Shown piece after piece: positions 5,893 to 12,549 of a stretch of DNA of 41,190 nucleotides (position 1 is the first letter of the stretch; every line of letters starts with the position of its first letter). Location of the stretch: NCBI RefSeq assembly GCF_001068775.1, contig NZ_JWAJ01000075.1, positions 1 through 41,190 of the forward strand, written 5' to 3'. A program made the translations under genes and the position numbers. This DNA comes from Streptococcus pseudopneumoniae (GTDB lineage: Bacteria > Bacillota > Bacilli > Lactobacillales > Streptococcaceae). The notes beneath the pieces were generated by a model, which saw only the letters and a list, made by a program, of their open reading frames with translations, was not told the origin of the DNA and searched no databases.

Positions 5893-7491
5893 AGAGCATG
5901 ACTTCATTACATACCCTTTATATCTCTTTGTAGAATCCAAATTAAAAGACTCAGAATGAATAAAATAAACAGAATCACCCTCATCAAAATCTTTACAAGT
6001 AGATAATGTTGGCTTAAATACCCAGTCTGATGGAAGTGCATCTTTTAATTCTTTGTGAAAGGCTTCCTTAGTTTCTCGTTCTAAACCATTTCCTTCACAG
6101 AATTGTTCATATGCCCATAGCATAAATGAATTCGGCAAGAAAGTAGATTTCACACGACTAAACAGATAAGATGAAAACTGTTCAACACTTGTCATAGACT
6201 TCCCATGAATTTCCTTGATAGCAGGGTGGTGACTGATATCCTTGAATCCATCACTGATATCATATTCTAATGCATTCTTCAATACATATTCTAATACATC
6301 CTGACGTTTTAGATAAACCTGCTTTATTTCTCTCTTGTAACCATCTTTGTTAAATTCAGAAACGAAGGGAAGTATGAAAGTTCTTCTTGCTATAGCTTCT
6401 TTGTCTCCTTGAATCTTAATCAATCGATTAGATGATTGAACAATCACAGGAGTAAGTCGAGCAGAATAGGCCTGTTTGCCTTTCTTTTCGATTGTGACAA
6501 TATCATGAGTAACTAGAGAAAACATAGTAGAAGGGTCTGTTACCACCTTATCAATAGGATTATCATCTCCAATAACCAGATGTTTACCTATTAACTGTGA
6601 AGTGGCAAAACGGTTTCTGCCATCTAATTCAATTAGTTTCATGGAGGCTGTATTTCTCCTACCTACTAAGTTAATTAACAACTCTTGGAAACTACCCTTA
6701 CCTGTTCCTCCTTTTCCAATCAGCCAAATAATTCTCTCATCAGCATAACCACGTATCACTGCCAAAATTGTTTGCCATGCTAAGTGAATTAGTTCAGCAT
6801 CATTATTAAACAGTTCAGTTAACCAAGAATCAATAGACCAATCACCTAATACTGGAGAAGTTGCTTCTGGATTATAATTTACTTGTACTTTATGTGTAAA
6901 CACAATTGAAGGACTGTATTTCATTCCATACCGATGATAAGTATCATAAATACAATTCCCTAACGCTACGTAACGTAAACCTTGGTATATACTTACATTT
7001 TTACAGTTACAACTTAGTGCACAAATAATCTCGGATATATCAGCACTTCTAAAAGAAGGTTCTAATCTTCTTACTAATTTAGTAACTATATCCCAAGCAG
7101 GTTGATAAATCCCCTCTTTTGGATTGTACACAAATAAGCTACCTTCACCAGTATCCTCTATTTCAGCTATAGTAACCACAATGAGATGAGCCATTAAAAA
7201 GTCTGCCATAATATGAAACGGAGGTTTTCTCTTTTTCAGCTTCTCTTTTTCTGAAACATCTATGTGAGGGATAGAATCAATTACCTCATTTTTAAATATT
7301 CGCCATTCTTCCTTATATTTATCTATTGGAGTAGAGTTATCAAAAGCTTGAATAGCGCTCTCAGGGTAAGTTTCAAAATCATAGTCCAATTCTAACACAG
7401 AATCCTTTGGTTTAATTTTAATTATTGACATATTTATGTTCCTTCCGTTTATAAATAGTGTATTTGAGCGATTGAATTTGTAATTCAACAT
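5890..7491 (-). CDS. D5/P4-family SF3 helicase-primase, element replication protein
   Basis: Replication initiator/helicase of the element. Its 533 residues include an SF3-type ATPase core: Walker A GKGGTGKGS at about 259-267, Walker B HLVIGDD at about 304-310, the sensor strand VIVQSSN at about 349-355 and an arginine-finger-like ARR at about 368-370. The N-terminal 230 residues match the D5 N-terminal style (FHIMADFLM, VALGNCIYD), and the C-terminal part looks like the winged-helix region of D5-like proteins. I see no complete archaeo-eukaryotic primase motif, so priming activity is uncertain. Starts are possible at ATG 7491 (AGGAAG upstream), GTG 7500 or ATG 7431 (GGAAGGA upstream). It is transcribed after the MerR-like gene from the promoter at 7954-7982. 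Confidence 0.87.
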   Translation of the reverse strand: MLNYKFNRSNTLFINGRNINMSIIKIKPKDSVLELDYDFETYPESAIQAFDNSTPIDKYKEEWRIFKNEVIDSIPHIDVSEKEKLKKRKPPFHIMADFLMAHLIVVTIAEIEDTGEGSLFVYNPKEGIYQPAWDIVTKLVRRLEPSFRSADISEIICALSCNCKNVSIYQGLRYVALGNCIYDTYHRYGMKYSPSIVFTHKVQVNYNPEATSPVLGDWSIDSWLTELFNNDAELIHLAWQTILAVIRGYADERIIWLIGKGGTGKGSFQELLINLVGRRNTASMKLIELDGRNRFATSQLIGKHLVIGDDNPIDKVVTDPSTMFSLVTHDIVTIEKKGKQAYSARLTPVIVQSSNRLIKIQGDKEAIARRTFILPFVSEFNKDGYKREIKQVYLKRQDVLEYVLKNALEYDISDGFKDISHHPAIKEIHGKSMTSVEQFSSYLFSRVKSTFLPNSFMLWAYEQFCEGNGLERETKEAFHKELKDALPSDWVFKPTLSTCKDFDEGDSVYFIHSESFNLDSTKRYKGYVMKSCS

Positions 7492-7559
7492 GGCGACCAC
7501 TTCCTATGTATTTCAAGTAAGCATAGGAAGTTTCAACTATATTTCTTCACATAGTATAG

Positions 7560-7847
7560 TTACTCCCTTCTAGTAATTGAAAGGAACTTCATAACATCTG
7601 ATTTCTTATAGAAGACTTTACGAGTTCCTTCTATTGGTGGACAGTATCGGATTAACCCTAAACGCTCCCACTCATGCAGAGTTACTAAACTAATACCTAG
7701 TTCTTTGATTAACTCTTTTTGTTGTATCAAGCCAAACGAGTCACTGTGAGATGAAAGCACTGCGTGTGATAGGTAATCTTTTATTAAAGATTCAATCTTT
7801 CTCAACAATGCTAGTTCTGCTTCTTGCGATAGTAATCCTTGTGTCAT
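7560..7847 (-). CDS. Small MerR/AlpA-like HTH protein, possible excisionase or replication activator
   Basis: This 95-residue DNA-binding protein has an N-terminal helical segment (1-35) and a winged-HTH of the MerR/HTH_17 type at about 43-90: LIQQKELIKELGISLVTLHEW, then ERLGLIRYCPPIEGTRKVFY. Proteins of this size and fold in integrative elements act as excisionases or as regulators of the replication genes. It is the first gene leftward from the divergent control region and precedes the helicase-primase, so the two are probably co-transcribed. Which of the two roles it has cannot be read from the sequence. Confidence 0.75.
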   Translation of the reverse strand: MTQGLLSQEAELALLRKIESLIKDYLSHAVLSSHSDSFGLIQQKELIKELGISLVTLHEWERLGLIRYCPPIEGTRKVFYKKSDVMKFLSITRRE

Positions 7848-7925
7848 ACTATATATGTCTACCTTCTTTCTTTCTTATTTATGCAAAACCGTTTTCACAC
7901 CTCATTACAGCCTGCCTTTTTACCT

Positions 7926-8023
7926 AGGTTATTAAACCTTGGTTATGTTTTAGATTTTATCAGTTTTTAATTTACATGTCAAGAGTTTTTTGATAAAATA
8001 TTACTAAAGTTATTAAACGGAGG
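7926..8023. promoter_or_regulatory. Divergent genetic switch with overlapping promoters and repeated operators
   Basis: Leftward promoter: TTGACA (7982-7977), 17-bp spacer, TAAAAT (7959-7954), driving the MerR-like and helicase genes. Rightward promoter: TTTACA (7971-7976), 17-bp spacer, TAAAAT (7994-7999), driving the XRE and probably integrase genes. The two -35 boxes abut, so polymerase occupancy should be mutually exclusive. GTTATTAAAC occurs at 7928-7937 and 8009-8018, just past each expected start site; the first lies in a longer palindrome AGGTT-ATTA-AACCT. This is the layout of a lysogeny-like switch. Confidence 0.7.
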
Positions 8024-8029
8024 TTAAAA

Positions 8030-8569
8030 ATGATAGGAGCTTATCTAAAAAAATATCGTAAGGAAGCAAACATAACTACCAAGAAACTTGCTGAATCACT
8101 AAACGTATCTCAATCCTACATCTCACAAATCGAAAATGACAAAAAGATTCCCAGTGTAGACAGTCTATATGAGATTGCACTTAACATTGCTCAACACGCC
8201 ATAAAGGAACAGTGTCAAAGAGACGGACTAGATTCTGTTGGTTTCTATGCAGAATCCCAAACTTCAGCTAGTTCTTATATCGATGACATAATTAGCCATG
8301 TCAACATGGATTCAATTCACAATGATAAAGAGAAGCAACTTTTAAAGGATTTAATCGAACTAAGGAATAGCAAATCCTTGTTCTCAACATTAAGAACATA
8401 CAAAGACATTAGTCAAGATATTATCAATGGAGAAAATATTAAGATTAACCTTGATTATATCTTTAGAAAAAATGTAAAAATAACTATTAATGGTCAAGCA
8501 CTCACAACTGAGGACTTAACCGCTCTACAAATACTAATTGACGGTATTCGTTCTAGACACAAATCATAA
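8030..8569 (+). CDS. Cro/C1-type (XRE) master regulator of the element
   Basis: The 179-residue protein has an N-terminal HTH_3 domain (about 5-60: LKKYRKEANITTKKLAESLN, then VSQSYISQIENDKKIPSVDS) and a C-terminal region of about 110 residues that I do not recognise, probably for oligomerisation. It starts at ATG 8030 behind GGAGG. It is divergent from the MerR-like/helicase module and 55 bp upstream of the integrase, in the position of a CI-like or Stl-like repressor of a prophage or satellite. No RecA-type autocleavage (S24 peptidase) domain is present, so induction would need protein-protein antirepression or another signal (inference). Confidence 0.85.
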   Translation: MIGAYLKKYRKEANITTKKLAESLNVSQSYISQIENDKKIPSVDSLYEIALNIAQHAIKEQCQRDGLDSVGFYAESQTSASSYIDDIISHVNMDSIHNDKEKQLLKDLIELRNSKSLFSTLRTYKDISQDIINGENIKINLDYIFRKNVKITINGQALTTEDLTALQILIDGIRSRHKS

Positions 8570-8593
8570 TATCTATTTTCATAACCTCTTACA

Positions 8594-8606
8594 GCTTGCC
8601 TGCTGA
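8594..8606. repeat. Inverted copy of the 702-714 repeat, upstream of int
   Basis: GCTTGCCTGCTGA is the exact reverse complement of 702-714. Its context (TTTTCATAACCTCTTACAGC) is also similar to 7892-7910, upstream of the divergent switch, hinting at a shared binding site for an element-encoded protein. Confidence 0.4.
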
Positions 8607-8624
8607 TGTTAGAAAGGTTAAAAA

Positions 8625-9788
8625 ATGAAAATAGCAGAAATAAAGAAACAAAATGGTAGCACTGTATATCGTTCTAGAGTATATCTTGGTATAGATTCAC
8701 AAACTGGAAAAAGAATACAGGCTAATCTAACCGCTAGAACTAAAACTGAATTGAAGAAAAAAGCTCAATTAGCTAAAGCTGATTTCCAAAATAATGGTTT
8801 TAGTAAGAAAGAGAACATTCCACTAACAAGCTATGAAGAAGTAGCTCAATTATGGTGGGAAAGCTATCAACACACAGTAAAACCAAACACACAAGATTCT
8901 GTAAAGCGACTACTATCTAACCATGTGATTCCTTTATTTGGGTCTTATAAGCTAGATAAATTAACTACCCCTACTATTCAGCGTATTGTTAATCAACTAG
9001 CTCTACGCGCTAACAAAAGAGAAGACGGAGCATTTCTGCACTATGATAAAATTCACGCGCTAAATAAACGTATCCTACAATATGCTGTCACAATGCAAAT
9101 TATTGATATAAATCCAGCCCGTGAAGTCATTCTTCCTCGTAAAATAAAAAAAGGGAGAACAAAAGTTAAGCACTTTAATAACTTAGAGTTAAAGCAATTC
9201 CTCAGTTATTTAGAAGAGGCTGACTTAGCAATATACAGAAATATCTATGAAATTACTTTGTATAAGTTTCTTCTTGCTACTGGTTGCCGTATTAACGAAG
9301 CCTTAGCTCTACATTGGTCAGATATTGACCTGCATAATGCGACTGTGAATATCACAAAAACACTAAATCATTTAGGTGAGATTAACAGTCCAAAGTCTGA
9401 GGCAAGTTATCGTACAATTGATATTGATGCACAAACTATAGAGGTCTTAAAAGTGTATCAAAAAAGACAAAGACAAGAAGCTTGGAAACTTGGTCGAACT
9501 GAAACTATTGTCTTCTCAGATTTTATACATAAATACCCAAACAATAAAACACTAGCAACTCGTTTAAACACACGTTTCAAACATGCTGGTGTACCTAATA
9601 TTGGATTCCACGGTTTTAGGCACACACACGCTAGTTTATTGCTTAACTCTGGAATACCCTACAAGGAACTTCAGCACCGTTTAGGTCATTCCACATTGGC
9701 TATGACCATGGACACTTACAGTCATCTCTCCAAAGAAAAAGCAAAAACAGCCGTCTCATTTTATGAGAAAGCTGTTCGTTCATTATGA
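8625..9788 (+). CDS. int: Tyrosine recombinase (site-specific integrase)
   Basis: Integrates and excises the element at the rpsD 3' end. The 387-residue protein has an N-terminal AP2-like arm-binding domain (about 1-55), a SAM-like core-binding domain (about 68-165) and a catalytic domain (about 185-380). All expected residues are present: Arg222 (GCRINEAL), Lys257, His329 and Arg332 (HGFRHTH), His355 (LGHS) and the nucleophile Tyr365 (TMDTYSHL). The overall layout is that of Tn916/phage-type integrases. The start ATG follows AAAGGTTAAAAA. It lies 37 bp from the right attachment repeat and converges on rpsD; the attachment-site terminator separates them. It appears intact. Confidence 0.95.
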   Translation: MKIAEIKKQNGSTVYRSRVYLGIDSQTGKRIQANLTARTKTELKKKAQLAKADFQNNGFSKKENIPLTSYEEVAQLWWESYQHTVKPNTQDSVKRLLSNHVIPLFGSYKLDKLTTPTIQRIVNQLALRANKREDGAFLHYDKIHALNKRILQYAVTMQIIDINPAREVILPRKIKKGRTKVKHFNNLELKQFLSYLEEADLAIYRNIYEITLYKFLLATGCRINEALALHWSDIDLHNATVNITKTLNHLGEINSPKSEASYRTIDIDAQTIEVLKVYQKRQRQEAWKLGRTETIVFSDFIHKYPNNKTLATRLNTRFKHAGVPNIGFHGFRHTHASLLLNSGIPYKELQHRLGHSTLAMTMDTYSHLSKEKAKTAVSFYEKAVRSL

Positions 9789-9825
9789 GTGATGACAAAA
9801 ATGATGACAAACCCAGAAATCAACG

Positions 9826-9905
9826 TTTTAAGACAAAGCAAAAAGCCCACTGTTGTAGGCTTTTTGTAAAACAAATCTTAAAATTAAAGCATTTTGTTGT
9901 AGAAT
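9826..9905 (+). repeat. Right attachment repeat (rpsD 3' end and terminator)
   Basis: 80-bp direct repeat of 482-561 (76/80). It contains codons for the last residues FYNKML and stop of rpsD plus its terminator hairpin. It lies 37 bp after the integrase stop, as expected for an att site next to int. Confidence 0.88.
9840..9865. terminator. Bidirectional terminator of rpsD and int
   Basis: AAAAAGCC with CAC pairs with GTA/GGCTTTTT around a TGTT loop, including one G-T wobble, and T-runs lie on both strands. It ends rpsD on the minus strand and int on the plus strand. A second copy lies in the left repeat at about 496-521. Confidence 0.75.
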
Positions 9906-10495
9906 TCAACGACAAGTGCTTCGTTGATTTCTGGGTTGATTTCATCGCGTTCTGGCAAGCGAGTCAATGAACCTTCCAATTTTTCAGCATCGAATGATAC
10001 GAATGCTGGACGTCCAAGAGTTGCTTCTACTGCTTCAAGGATAGCTGGAACTTTCAATGATTTTTCACGAACTGAGATCACTTGACCTGGAGTTACACGG
10101 TATGATGGGATATCAACGCGTTTTCCGTCAACAAGGATATGGCCGTGGTTTACGAATTGACGAGCTTGACGACGAGTAGTCGCAAGACCAAGACGGTAAA
10201 CAACGTTATCCAAACGACGTTCCAAAAGAAGCATGAAGTTGAAACCTAGGATTCCGCCTTTGATTTTTGTAGCTTGTACGAACAAGTTACGGAATTGTTT
10301 TTCACCTACACCGTAAGTGAAACGAAGTTTTTGTTTTTCAGCCAATTGCAAACCGTATTCTGACAATTTAGAACGGTTGTTTGGTCCGTGTTGTCCTGGT
10401 ACATAGTTACGACGTGCCAATTCTTTACCTGTACCTGTAAGTGAAAGGCCAAGGCGACGAGCTTGTTTCCAAGATGGTCCTGTATAACGTGACAT
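9884..10495 (-). CDS. rpsD: 30S ribosomal protein S4
   Basis: Primary 16S rRNA-binding protein that nucleates 30S assembly and usually represses its own translation. The 203 residues match streptococcal S4 from [19 protein letters not shown] to the C-terminal [15 protein letters not shown]. The S4 RNA-binding domain is at about 93-155 ([14 protein letters not shown], then [20 protein letters not shown]). It starts at ATG 10495 behind AGGAGG. The 3' end is the integration target; the coding sequence is complete because the attachment repeat restores the last codons. A typical terminator follows. Confidence 0.98.
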   Translation of the reverse strand: MSRYTGPSWKQARRLGLSLTGTGKELARRNYVPGQHGPNNRSKLSEYGLQLAEKQKLRFTYGVGEKQFRNLFVQATKIKGGILGFNFMLLLERRLDNVVYRLGLATTRRQARQFVNHGHILVDGKRVDIPSYRVTPGQVISVREKSLKVPAILEAVEATLGRPAFVSFDAEKLEGSLTRLPERDEINPEINEALVVEFYNKML

Positions 10496-10683
10496 GTGAA
10501 TGTCCTCCTGATATAAATAATATTTCGGTGGAAATAGTCACTTAGAAAGCCCTGATTCGTGCAGATGCCCTTCGCCTAAACAGCCAAGGTTACTTATCAT
10601 AAGACACCTGTTGACGAGCTTCATGCTTTCCTGCTGATATTTCACACAAAGGATATTGTACCATGAATGGTTAGATTTGTAAA
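10496..10683 (-). promoter_or_regulatory. rpsD promoter and about 150-nt leader
   Basis: Promoter TTTACA (10683-10678), 17-bp spacer with TG extension, TACAAT (10660-10655). The predicted leader of about 150 nt before the start is long for a simple message and contains GC-rich segments able to pair. In Firmicutes the rpsD leader commonly binds S4 for autogenous control; that role here is inferred. Confidence 0.65.
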
Positions 10684-10696
10684 GGGGTTTTAAGCT

Positions 10697-11731
10697 TTAT
10701 TTTAGATTGAGAAGGAGGGTAAAGGTGCTTCCTAGTCCGTACTGGCTACTGACTGTAATTTCCCCACCCAATTGATGGGCCAATTCACGCGCAATCGCAA
10801 GTCCTAATCCATGACCACCTGTTTTCATATTGCGCGAAGTTTCGACACGATAAAGGCGTTTGAAAATATTCTCCAAATCCTCTGGGGCAATCCCCTGCCC
10901 CTCATCCGTCACACTGATTGAAAGCTGGTTCTTCTCCAGCTTAGCCACCACTTCCAGCTTGGTTCCTGTAGCCGAGTATTTAAAAGCGTTATTGACCAGA
11001 TTTACCAAGATACGAGAAAGTTTAGCATAATCTCCTTCAATCCGGGCAGACTCTGGGACTACCTGCAAGTGAACATCTCGCTCCTCCTGCTCAATCAAGA
11101 ACTGAAATTCACTCATACACTCAATCAAGAGCTGATCCAGAAAAATGCTGTCTTTACTAGTCGTCTCCGCCTGATTGCTAGCTGTGTTTAAAGTCAAAAA
11201 ATTCAACTCTTCAACCAGTTTATTGAGTCTTTCCGTCTGACGCCCAATGGTTGCTAGATAATGGTCCTGTTCTCCTTCCTTGATAACCCCATCCAAAATC
11301 CCTTCTACCGTCGCTTGAATCGAAGTAATGGGGGTCTTAATATCATGCGACAACTGTGCAATCATCAAGCCCTTTTCTCGTTCGCTTTCTTCCAAGGAAT
11401 CAAAGGTCGCCTGCAAATCATGGGACATTTCATTAAAAGCTTGGCCTAATTGTTGAAATTCTACAGGGCCTTGAACCTCCAGATTGGAAGGAAAGTCCTT
11501 GTCTGCTACCCGCTTAGCATGTTCCTTAAGTTTGCTCAACGAAGTAAAGACAGGCGATAGGAGAAAGAGACTAATCCCAGCACCGACAAAACTAGCCATG
11601 AGAGTCATCCCCACTAGGAAATAAATTTCTCTTTCTTCAATTAACATTCGCTGGATGGCCCAAAAGACCACGATAATCGTTAGGAGTGTTGAAATGACAT
11701 ACCCCACTAAAATGTAACTTTTTAATTTCAT
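10697..11731 (-). CDS. hk08: TCS08 sensor histidine kinase (SaeS-like)
   Basis: The 344-residue membrane kinase has two transmembrane helices (about 7-27 and 37-60) with almost no extracellular loop, as in intramembrane-sensing SaeS-type kinases. A HAMP domain (about 60-113) follows. The HisKA H-box SHDIKTPITS carries the phospho-acceptor His129, and the ATPase domain has NNAFKYSATG (N-box), DEGQGIAPED and GGHGLGLAIAREL. It overlaps the regulator stop by 4 bp (ATGA). In pneumococcus the TCS08 pair lies between rpsD and pavB, exactly as here, and influences pavB and other surface genes; the symbol rests on that synteny. Confidence 0.9.
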   Translation of the reverse strand: MKLKSYILVGYVISTLLTIIVVFWAIQRMLIEEREIYFLVGMTLMASFVGAGISLFLLSPVFTSLSKLKEHAKRVADKDFPSNLEVQGPVEFQQLGQAFNEMSHDLQATFDSLEESEREKGLMIAQLSHDIKTPITSIQATVEGILDGVIKEGEQDHYLATIGRQTERLNKLVEELNFLTLNTASNQAETTSKDSIFLDQLLIECMSEFQFLIEQEERDVHLQVVPESARIEGDYAKLSRILVNLVNNAFKYSATGTKLEVVAKLEKNQLSISVTDEGQGIAPEDLENIFKRLYRVETSRNMKTGGHGLGLAIARELAHQLGGEITVSSQYGLGSTFTLLLNLK

Positions 11732-12426
11732 TGACTCCCTCGTGCTTTCTCAATTTTGTAGCCCAAGCCCCAGACGGTTTTGATGTTGGGCGTTTCTGCA
11801 CTGGCATGTTTAGCCAACTCCTGTCGAAGAGCATGAATATGAACATTTAAGGTATTGGTATCATCCACATAGTCTTCTTGCCAGACCTTTTCATAGAGAT
11901 CTGTCTTAGAGAAAACTCGCTTTGGATTGCTGGCTAAAATCCATAAAAGCTCGAAGGATTTGACTGTCAAATCAAGTGCTACATCTCCTACTTGAGCCTC
12001 ATGACTACCGTGATTCATTCGTAAATCCCCGAGACTGACAACCTCTATCTCACCCCCACGATGAAGGCGACGCAAGATATTGTGGACACGTAAAACAAGC
12101 TCACGAGGACTAAATGGCTTGGCAATAAAGTCATCTGCCCCCAGGCTTAGGCCGTAAATCTTGTCCTGCTCGCTTGTCTTAGCCGTAATAAATAGAAAAG
12201 GCTGATCTGGAGATTGATACTGAACCTCACTAATCAAATCATAACCATCCATCCGAGGCATCATGATATCTGTAATAATCAAATCAATCGATTTTCGATT
12301 GAAGATTTCCAAGGCCTCTACTCCATCATGAGCCACCAAAACCTGATACCCTGCCTGAACCAGATAGCGTTGATGAATATCTGTGATTTCTACCTCGTCG
12401 TCAACGAGTAAAATGGTCTTTCCCAT
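11728..12426 (-). CDS. rr08: TCS08 response regulator (SaeR-like, OmpR family)
   Basis: The start is ATG 12426 behind AAAGGAG, giving MGKTILLVDDE; the longer reading frame to 12486 would run through the promoter. Of 232 residues, the receiver domain (1-118) has DD at 9-10, phospho-acceptor Asp53 in LIITDIMMPRMDG, Thr in the ITAK segment and Lys in AKPFSP. An OmpR/PhoB winged-helix domain (about 130-228) carries ALDLTVKSFELLWILASNP and NTLNVHIHALRQEL. It is transcribed before the kinase, downstream of pavB in the same direction, from its own promoter near 12450-12474. Confidence 0.93.
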   Translation of the reverse strand: MGKTILLVDDEVEITDIHQRYLVQAGYQVLVAHDGVEALEIFNRKSIDLIITDIMMPRMDGYDLISEVQYQSPDQPFLFITAKTSEQDKIYGLSLGADDFIAKPFSPRELVLRVHNILRRLHRGGEIEVVSLGDLRMNHGSHEAQVGDVALDLTVKSFELLWILASNPKRVFSKTDLYEKVWQEDYVDDTNTLNVHIHALRQELAKHASAETPNIKTVWGLGYKIEKARGSQ

Positions 12427-12449
12427 CTGTCTCTCCTTTGAAAAAAACA

Positions 12450-12474
12450 GTGCTATACTACAATAGTATAACAC
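12450..12474 (-). promoter_or_regulatory. Palindromic rr08 promoter region
   Basis: A 25-bp near-palindrome contains TATACTA and its mirror TAGTATA, flanked by GTG and CAC. TATACT on the minus strand is a plausible -10 about 30 nt before the ribosome-binding site, with only a weak -35. The dyad could be an operator or a start-proximal hairpin. Confidence 0.45.
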
Positions 12475-12549
12475 TATTTTAATCACTTTACGAACATTCT
12501 AAACCATATCTGGATTTTTCAAATCCTGGATAGAAAGTCTGTAACTGGA

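Larger units (their letters stand above)
482..9905. mobile_element. 9.34-kb integrative element in the 3' end of rpsD (satellite/PICI-like)
   Basis: The boundaries are two 80-bp direct repeats at 482-561 and 9826-9905, offset by 9344 bp, differing at 520, 526, 530 and 531. The right copy contains the true end of rpsD, so insertion left that gene intact and put a duplicate 3' end at the far side. Gene content from the left is: XRE regulator, five-gene surface operon, structured non-coding region, candidate origin, helicase-primase, MerR-like HTH, XRE regulator, tyrosine integrase. I see no relaxase, coupling protein, capsid, terminase or holin. That fits a phage satellite or a cryptic element mobilised by a helper; the PICI label is an inference from architecture only. 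Confidence 0.88.

Noticed and set aside
738-9788. Calling the element an ICE or IME
   Set aside because: No relaxase, coupling protein or type IV secretion gene is present; only an unproven oriT-like possibility remains in 5559-5786.
9785-9970. Plus-strand reading frame starting in the integrase stop (ATGA)
   Set aside because: It runs across the attachment repeat into the antisense of rpsD and has no family features; chance overlap is more likely.
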